DNA of 64,000 bases from Chitinophagales bacterium (GTDB lineage Bacteria; Bacteroidota; Bacteroidia; Chitinophagales; UBA10324), in NCBI GenBank assembly GCA_025056305.1, contig JANWWJ010000043.1, positions 62,001-126,000 of the forward strand, in the 5' to 3' direction. This document shows, in pieces, positions 58,268-64,000 of the stretch; position 1 is the stretch's first letter; the number at the start of each line of letters is the position of its first letter. Under the pieces are notes generated by a model. That model was not told the origin of the DNA. It made no database searches and was given only the letters and a program-made list of their open reading frames with translations. A program made the position numbers and the translations under genes.

Positions 58268-58291
58268 AAATTAGAAAAAATCAAATGTTTT

Positions 58292-58323
58292 AAAAGGCCG
58301 TCGCATGTTCGGCGGCCTTTTTT
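58292..58323. terminator. Intrinsic terminator after the Omp28-like gene
   Basis: AAAAGGCCGTCG-CATGTT-CGGCGGCCTTTTTT, one G-T wobble; A-tract and T-tract suggest bidirectionality. Confidence 0.85.
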
Positions 58324-58428
58324 CATTTAGGCAGCTCAGAGCCTTGACCTTTTCCACCGATGTGCATAACTTTTGTAGAAATTTTGTGCAAATTTTTCCT
58401 TAAAAAAACTTGCATGGATCTAAAGTGC

Positions 58429-58624
58429 TTTTGATCTTTGATATACCGATCAAAACATCGCTTTTCCCGAAAGGGAAAGTTTTCCGGCGCCGCGAGGCAA
58501 AGGAAAAGGGGAGGTGGAAACACTGAACGGCGGTTCGAAGGTCGGTGCAGGCTAAGAGGCTAAGGCTTCTTAGGTTGCGGGAGCGGAAGTAGTTAGACCA
58601 ACTGCTTCCGCTCTCTTCGTTTTT
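58429..58624 (+). ncRNA. Candidate structured RNA (unidentified family), strand provisional
   Basis: Stems TTTTGATC/GATCAAAA, TTTCCC-GAAA-GGGAAA, TTTTCC..GCC-GCGA-GGC..GGAAAA, CACTGA/TCGGTG, CTAAGA/TCTTAG, then a 14-bp terminator-like stem; no supported ORF. Confidence 0.4.
58581..58624 (+). terminator. Terminator-like hairpin
   Basis: GAGCGGAAGTAGTT-AGACC-AACTGCTTCCGCTC followed by TCTTCGTTTTT. Confidence 0.6.
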
Positions 58625-58791
58625 AGAGCAAACCTAACCGATACACAGGGTTCCTCACACATTCACCGCGTGGAATCTCACGCAAAGCATTAAGTGATCA
58701 CAAACGGGTATGCTTTATTCACCTGTCCTGTTGGCAACTTTTCCTCTTGCCGGTGAGTCGGCTGATTAATTTTAACGAAACAGCAACTTAA

Positions 58792-61700
58792 ATGAAATTT
58801 TACTTATGGACACTAGTCCTATCGTTTCTTCCATGTGATCTTATCGCACAGCCAACAGCGACAGTTATTGAAGCCAAGAAAAAAGAGCCCTCAAATGCTT
58901 CGATATCATTCGAACATCAGGTGCTTGCGGCTCTGAGGAAAAACTCGTTTAACGGCTATTTCCCTGCCTTAATAAAATTTGAGGAAATGCTGACGGCCGA
59001 TCGACGGCAGGATTTTCAACTTCATTCCGGTATTCATATCGTTGGTTATTTGCACGATAAAACCTATGTGGCCTGGGTACCCGATACGGCAAGATTTGAA
59101 TTCCTTGATGACGGGGTTATTCGCTCCGTTGAACCAGTGCCCCTGGAACTGAAGTTGGCCCCTTCACTCCGCCAGCAAACTTATCCCGAGCATATCATCG
59201 AAGACGAAAACTCCGTCCGAGTCAACATTATAGGCTTTCGCGAAGCTGATCATTCCCTGATCTTAGCAGACCTGCAGCGCCGTACCACGCAGGTGCGCCC
59301 GTATTCGGCCCGCTATAACATTTTTGAGGCAATTGTTCCCAATGCTTTTTTAAAAGAGCTAGCCAATTTGCCCTATGTGCAATATGTGGAACCAGCCTAT
59401 CCTCCGGTAAAGCCAGACAACAAAGAAGAAGTAAGCATTAATCGAGCCCATGTGCTTAACAGTGGCTTTTTGCAATCATACGATGGCAGCGGGGTCTGGA
59501 TTGCCATCAACGACGATGGAGCCGTATCCAATCACATTGATTGGCAGGGCCGCATCGATAACAGCGCTGTAGGTAATGCTGACGAAGGCAATCACGGCAA
59601 TCATTTGGCCGGTACCATTTTGGGTGCCGGCAATTTAGATCCTTTAACCAGAGGTCATGCCCCAGGGGCGCAATTGAAAACCTACTTCGCTTATCAAAAC
59701 TACAGCCCTCAATACGGAGCCTGGTTTGATATCCCCAACATTTATTTCAACCCCGGTGTGACCATTACCAGCACGGCTGTGAGTGATCTGGTGTGTAATG
59801 GAGGTTATAATTCTTTAGCCCAGATGCTCGATCAGCAAGCATGGGATTATCCGCTGCTCATCCATGTGCTTTCGGCCGGCAATGCCGGAAAAGAAAATTG
59901 CGGACCGCTTCCCGGTTTTTACAACATCACCGGTGGTCACAAAACGGCAAAGAACTGCATTACGGTAGGGAGCGTCAATGACTCTGAAAAGCTCGATGAC
60001 CTCAGCAGCCGGGGGCCAGCTAAAGACGGACGCCTCAAACCCGAACTCGTTGCCTCTGGTGCAGATGTGTATTCAACATATGGCATAAACGACTATAAGA
60101 GTTTATCGGGGACGAGCATGGCCTGCGCTGCCGTTACGGGTATTTTGGCCTTGTTGACGCAAGCCTATAAAGAACAAAACGGACAAAAACTTCCGCCATC
60201 GGCTTTGCTGAAAGCGGCTTTGCTCAACACTGCCGACGACATGGGTTGGGCCGGCCCCGACTGGAAGCATGGTTATGGCAGAATCAATGCCCGCCGAGCT
60301 ATGAGATTGATTAAAGAAAATCGCTATATGTCAGGATCGGTGGACCATGGGCAGACGCAAACTTTTTCGCTTCAGGTACCGGCGGGAGTCCGCCAATTGC
60401 GCGTGCTTTTGTACTGGCACGATGCTCCGGCCCTGTTGGGTGTATCCAAGGATTTGGTGAATGACCTACAACTCCAACTGCAACTTCCGAACGGAAGCAT
60501 GATAGACCCATGGATTTTAGACCCCACGCCCGTAAAGGATTCCCTCAACAAGCCTGCCTGGCGTGGCATCGACACCCTCAATAATCACGAGCAAATAACG
60601 ATTAACAATCCGATTGAAAACGATACATATACACTCATCGTCACGGGATCTGCGGTGCCGCTTGGACCTCAGTCGTTCTACATAGTGTATGAATTTTTAT
60701 ATGATGAAATTACTTTAACCTACCCCATCGGAAGGGAAAGTTGGAAAGCAATGGAAAAACATATCATACGGTGGGACAGCTATGGCCTTCTCAAACCGTT
60801 GACCCTGGAAATATCTTATGACGACGGCAGCAGTTGGCAGCTACTTGCTGTTTTGGATTCTTTCGTCCGAAATTATGAGTTCACCGTACCTCAGCAGGTT
60901 ACGGGTCGATGCCGGATCCGGGTGTCCAGGAGCGATACATCCAGCACCAGCGATTGGTTTTCTATCTTCCCCACTCCGCAAGGTTTGAGCTGGCAGCAGA
61001 TATGCCCATTAAAGGCTCGCCTGACGTGGAATGCAGTTCCGGGTGCCACGCATTACGAAGTATTTGTGCTGGGCCCCTATGAAATGCAGGCGGTGGGCAC
61101 CACTACAAAAAACTACTTTGATTTTTATGGATTAAATCCCAACGTCACTGATTGGGTGGCTGTACGAGCCTACGGTCCAGACAGTGTGTTCAGTGCCCGC
61201 TCTGTAGCCCTGCAGAAACCTACCGGTTTGCTCAACTGCACCATTACAGCTAATGTGGCAGCGACTGCATCATCACCCGGCCCGTACCTCTACACTTCAT
61301 GCATGGAGTTGCAGCAAACAGCCATCAGCCTGACCATTAGCAATACGGCTCAAATAGATTTTAATGGCGTAACGCTGAGCTATCAGCACAATTCTAATCC
61401 TATCGTAACAGAATACTTAGCTTCCGGTATCGGTGCCGGTAGCACACTGATTTATACCTTCAGTTCACCCGCAGATTTATCAGCGGCCGGCACGCACACT
61501 CTTCGCTGCTGGGTTTCGGCTCCAGGCGATCAGAACCCGTGGGACGATACCTTGGTTCATCTCATCACAGTGGCCGACGGTGCCGCCTTGACTTTGCCAA
61601 TTAAGGAAAACTTTGATTTGTTGACTAAATGCGAAGTCACCAACAGCTGCGTCGAAGGGATATGCCCTCTTGCATCGCCCTGGCTCAATTTGACCAATTT

Positions 61701-62868
61701 GGTTTATGACAGTATTGACTGGCGGGTACACTCAGGCAGTACCCCCGGAGAGCAAACTGGACCTGCTGCCGACTTTAACTCTGCTGACGGCACTGGCAAA
61801 TACATCTATTTAGAAGCTGGCAGCTGCAAAAACAAGGAAGCACATTTGTTGCTGCCGTGTGTAGACTTATCGTCGGCCATTCAGCCACGGCTGGCTTTTG
61901 CCCGCCATCAATACGGGCAGGGCATGGGTAGCCTTAGTATCGACATCTTTACAGATGGGCAATGGCACGAAAACTGGTTCACAACAGCAGGAAATCTAGG
62001 CAATGCCTGGATTGCCGACACGCTGGACCTCAGTGCTTTCTGCGGCCATGTGATTAGTGTGCGTTTTCGCGGCAAAACCGGTAATTCATCCACCAGCGAC
62101 CTGGCTTTGGATGCCATTCGCCTCTATGACGCTGCAAGCATTCAAGCTCATATCGAACACACAAATCCTGTCTGCACTGAAAGTCCCGTAACTTTTTATA
62201 ATATGTCCGAAGGCCAAATTACATTCACCCAGTGGACGTTTGCTCCCGATGGTATTCCCCCTTTCGCCTCTGCACCTGACTCAGTGTTGGTCCTCTTTCC
62301 CACTCCCGGATTAAAAATTGTCTCGCTCACCATCGGGAATGAATTTGATACTTTGATGCTCAGTAAGGAGCTTGAGGTCAGGGAAAAGCCACATGCGCAA
62401 TTCCAGATCCAACCAACGCAAGCAGGGTTTTTTGAGTTGATCAACACTTCTGCAGGTGCAGATTCTTGCTTGTGGTTTTTGGGTGACGGTACCTTTGCCA
62501 CCACATGTACCCTTACGCATCAGTACGAAACGGGAACCTTTACTGTAATGTTGCTTGCAATCAACGAATGTGGAATTGACACCGCCCAGGCCTCGGTGGT
62601 AGTTACTCAGGCAAATACCGGCATGTCCCCTCCAACGGCTATGGTTTATCCCAATCCATTTACCGACAAGCTTGTTTTTGCGACAAACGACTTGACTTCA
62701 GCTGCAGCATTGCGCATCTATAGTGCAACCGGCTTTTTGAAGCATGAAACGGTCATGAACGGTGAGCGCAGCATCATTACCACCACTCGTTGGCCTGCCG
62801 GTTTGTATGTTGCCGAAGTAATTAACCAGGGATGGCGAACTCATATTCTGCTGATCAAGCATCAATAA
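58792..62868 (+). CDS. S8 (subtilisin-like) serine protease with PKD-like region and T9SS type A sorting domain
   Basis: Candidate triad: IAINDDGAVSNHIDWQGRI, GNHGNHLAGTILGAG, LSGTSMACAAVTGILALL; C-terminus AMVYPNPFTDKLVFATNDL...RWPAGLYVAEVINQGWRTHILLIKHQ. Confidence 0.92.
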   Translation: MKFYLWTLVLSFLPCDLIAQPTATVIEAKKKEPSNASISFEHQVLAALRKNSFNGYFPALIKFEEMLTADRRQDFQLHSGIHIVGYLHDKTYVAWVPDTARFEFLDDGVIRSVEPVPLELKLAPSLRQQTYPEHIIEDENSVRVNIIGFREADHSLILADLQRRTTQVRPYSARYNIFEAIVPNAFLKELANLPYVQYVEPAYPPVKPDNKEEVSINRAHVLNSGFLQSYDGSGVWIAINDDGAVSNHIDWQGRIDNSAVGNADEGNHGNHLAGTILGAGNLDPLTRGHAPGAQLKTYFAYQNYSPQYGAWFDIPNIYFNPGVTITSTAVSDLVCNGGYNSLAQMLDQQAWDYPLLIHVLSAGNAGKENCGPLPGFYNITGGHKTAKNCITVGSVNDSEKLDDLSSRGPAKDGRLKPELVASGADVYSTYGINDYKSLSGTSMACAAVTGILALLTQAYKEQNGQKLPPSALLKAALLNTADDMGWAGPDWKHGYGRINARRAMRLIKENRYMSGSVDHGQTQTFSLQVPAGVRQLRVLLYWHDAPALLGVSKDLVNDLQLQLQLPNGSMIDPWILDPTPVKDSLNKPAWRGIDTLNNHEQITINNPIENDTYTLIVTGSAVPLGPQSFYIVYEFLYDEITLTYPIGRESWKAMEKHIIRWDSYGLLKPLTLEISYDDGSSWQLLAVLDSFVRNYEFTVPQQVTGRCRIRVSRSDTSSTSDWFSIFPTPQGLSWQQICPLKARLTWNAVPGATHYEVFVLGPYEMQAVGTTTKNYFDFYGLNPNVTDWVAVRAYGPDSVFSARSVALQKPTGLLNCTITANVAATASSPGPYLYTSCMELQQTAISLTISNTAQIDFNGVTLSYQHNSNPIVTEYLASGIGAGSTLIYTFSSPADLSAAGTHTLRCWVSAPGDQNPWDDTLVHLITVADGAALTLPIKENFDLLTKCEVTNSCVEGICPLASPWLNLTNLVYDSIDWRVHSGSTPGEQTGPAADFNSADGTGKYIYLEAGSCKNKEAHLLLPCVDLSSAIQPRLAFARHQYGQGMGSLSIDIFTDGQWHENWFTTAGNLGNAWIADTLDLSAFCGHVISVRFRGKTGNSSTSDLALDAIRLYDAASIQAHIEHTNPVCTESPVTFYNMSEGQITFTQWTFAPDGIPPFASAPDSVLVLFPTPGLKIVSLTIGNEFDTLMLSKELEVREKPHAQFQIQPTQAGFFELINTSAGADSCLWFLGDGTFATTCTLTHQYETGTFTVMLLAINECGIDTAQASVVVTQANTGMSPPTAMVYPNPFTDKLVFATNDLTSAAALRIYSATGFLKHETVMNGERSIITTTRWPAGLYVAEVINQGWRTHILLIKHQ

Positions 62869-62889
62869 AGGGTTCCCTCGCTTTGTGCC

Positions 62890-62897
62890 TATATTTG
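62890..62897 (+). promoter_or_regulatory. Predicted -7 promoter element (TATATTTG)
   Basis: TAnnTTTG match upstream of the lipoprotein ORF. Confidence 0.4.
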
Positions 62898-62911
62898 TTG
62901 CCTAACGAGCC

Positions 62912-63364
62912 GTGGAAAAAATGAGGAGTGCACCGTTCCTGATTGTGTTGATATGCCTTGTCACGGGGTGCTTTCAATACCCGGAGGGTCCGTTTTTCAC
63001 GTTGCAGACGCGTGATGAACGCTTGAAAGGCACCTGGGGTGTTTTGCAGGTCATAGACCCCTCCGGTGCCGATGTCACCTACGCCACCGATGAAAACGGC
63101 AATCCCCTTTACACCAACATAACTCTGACCATTGAAATCAACCGTTCCGGCGACCGCAACTGGACGATATTTCAGAATTCCCTGATGCGTTCGCTGGGCA
63201 CTTATCAGTTTGCCCGTTACGGAGATGAAATAGTAGTTCTGTACACGTTCTACAATGGAGCCGAAACATATTTGCAAAAATTTTATACCATACGTAAGCT
63301 CACTGAAAAAGAATTTATATTTCTCGACCAAGAAGGCTTTCGGTGGGAGCTGAGTAAATTTTAA
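62912..63364 (+). CDS. Small lipoprotein, lipocalin-like
   Basis: Lipobox LIVLICLVTGCFQ; ERLKGTWGVLQVIDPSG..; compact beta-rich 150 aa. Confidence 0.65.
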   Translation: MEKMRSAPFLIVLICLVTGCFQYPEGPFFTLQTRDERLKGTWGVLQVIDPSGADVTYATDENGNPLYTNITLTIEINRSGDRNWTIFQNSLMRSLGTYQFARYGDEIVVLYTFYNGAETYLQKFYTIRKLTEKEFIFLDQEGFRWELSKF

Positions 63365-63439
63365 AACCTATTGCACCCAATAATCACCCTGCCTCAACTT
63401 GCGCTGAAACGACTCATGCAGTGGCTTTGATTTCCCGCT

Positions 63440-64000
63440 TTAGCGAACCAACGTAATGTTTCCCGACTTGCTGATCGAAGTTCCGTTGATGAACGTTGCT
63501 GTGGCTTTCCAAACATAAACTCCCACTTCGCAAGGCTGGCCCTTATAGGTGCCGTCCCATCCCCGGTCGTTCGGATTATTTGTTTCAAACAACAGTTCGC
63601 CCCAACGGTTGTACACAGCGTAATACAGGCTAACGATACCCAAGCCACCTAATTCATGGAAGAAATCGTTTACTCCATTGTTGTCAGGGCTAAACGCGGT
63701 GGGGAAGAAGATGTCGTTCCAATAAACGATAATGATGGGGCCTATTTTGACCGTGTCAGAGCAGTATTTATTGTACGCGGTTAACACAACGTAAAAAGTG
63801 TCCACATAAGTATAGGTATGGGTAGGATTGTTTTCGGTACTGGTGGTTCCATCACCGAAATCCCAAATGATGCCTTCGTAGTTTTCCGAACAGTTGGTGA
63901 AATGAAAGGTAGCCTGAGATATATCATATTTTTTCGTAATATCTTCTGCTACGGTAGCACAGGCCAATGGCTGGGGCAACACTTCGATGTAGTCTTGATA
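63440..64000 (-). CDS. PKD-domain protein with gliding-motility-associated C-terminal (T9SS type B) domain, 5'-truncated by the window edge
   Basis: NYEGIIWDFGDGTTSTENNPTHTYTYVDTFYVVLTAYN; FFPTAFSPDNNGVNDFFHELG...YNRWGELLFETNNPNDRGWDGTYKGQPCEVGVYVW; frame is open to base 64000. Confidence 0.9.
   Translation of the reverse strand, partial: YQDYIEVLPQPLACATVAEDITKKYDISQATFHFTNCSENYEGIIWDFGDGTTSTENNPTHTYTYVDTFYVVLTAYNKYCSDTVKIGPIIIVYWNDIFFPTAFSPDNNGVNDFFHELGGLGIVSLYYAVYNRWGELLFETNNPNDRGWDGTYKGQPCEVGVYVWKATATFINGTSISKSGNITLVR

Noticed and set aside
58429-58624. tmRNA, RNase P RNA or SRP RNA identity for the structured segment
   Set aside because: None of the hallmark sequences I know (tmRNA tag frame, GAGGAAAGUCC of RNase P, GGUCAGG..GGAAGGAAGCAGC of SRP) is present.
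1-64000. CRISPR arrays, restriction-modification or toxin-antitoxin defence systems
   Set aside because: No regularly spaced direct repeats and no cas, methylase or TA-type products were seen in the ORFs.

Overview
The window reads as ordinary chromosome from a Bacteroidota bacterium. Supporting signs are T9SS type A and type B sorting domains, TAnnTTTG-type -7 promoter elements, SprB-like repeats, a CarB lacking the MGS domain, and a BT_3928/DUF1599 gene pair. The backbone is a nearly complete minus-strand dcw cluster at about 27.4-42.9 kb: mraZ-rsmH-ftsL-ftsI-murE-mraY-[small basic ORF]-murD-ftsW-murG-murC-ftsQ-ftsA-ftsZ. murF and ddl are not in it. Other housekeeping genes are lpdA (partial), pdxJ, ahcY, brxA/B, carB, cvpA, pabA/trpG, accB-accC, aroK, folP, a ROK glucokinase, ribH and acs. 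Secreted or surface proteins include two T9SS type B and two type A cargo proteins, two Omp28-like CxxC proteins, a tricorn-like S41 protease, an S8 protease, a metzincin and a TonB receptor. No CRISPR array, tRNA, rRNA, prophage or intact IS was seen. The observations most worth follow-up are: (1) a carB leader with a predicted promoter, a 21-codon ORF and an intrinsic terminator inside that ORF, resembling pyrBI-type attenuation, ahead of a CarB lacking the UMP-sensing domain; (2) a very basic 59/60-aa ORF with overlapping start/stop codons on both sides between mraY and murD; (3) four contiguous 10-bp MraZ-box-like repeats upstream of mraZ; (4) a structured intergenic segment at 58.43-58.62 kb with two GNRA-type hairpins and a terminator-like stem, next to DnaA-box-like motifs; (5) an MbnP/MbnH copper-type pair preceded by a small Cys-motif protein. 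All calls come from reading the sequence and the supplied ORFs. No database search was run.
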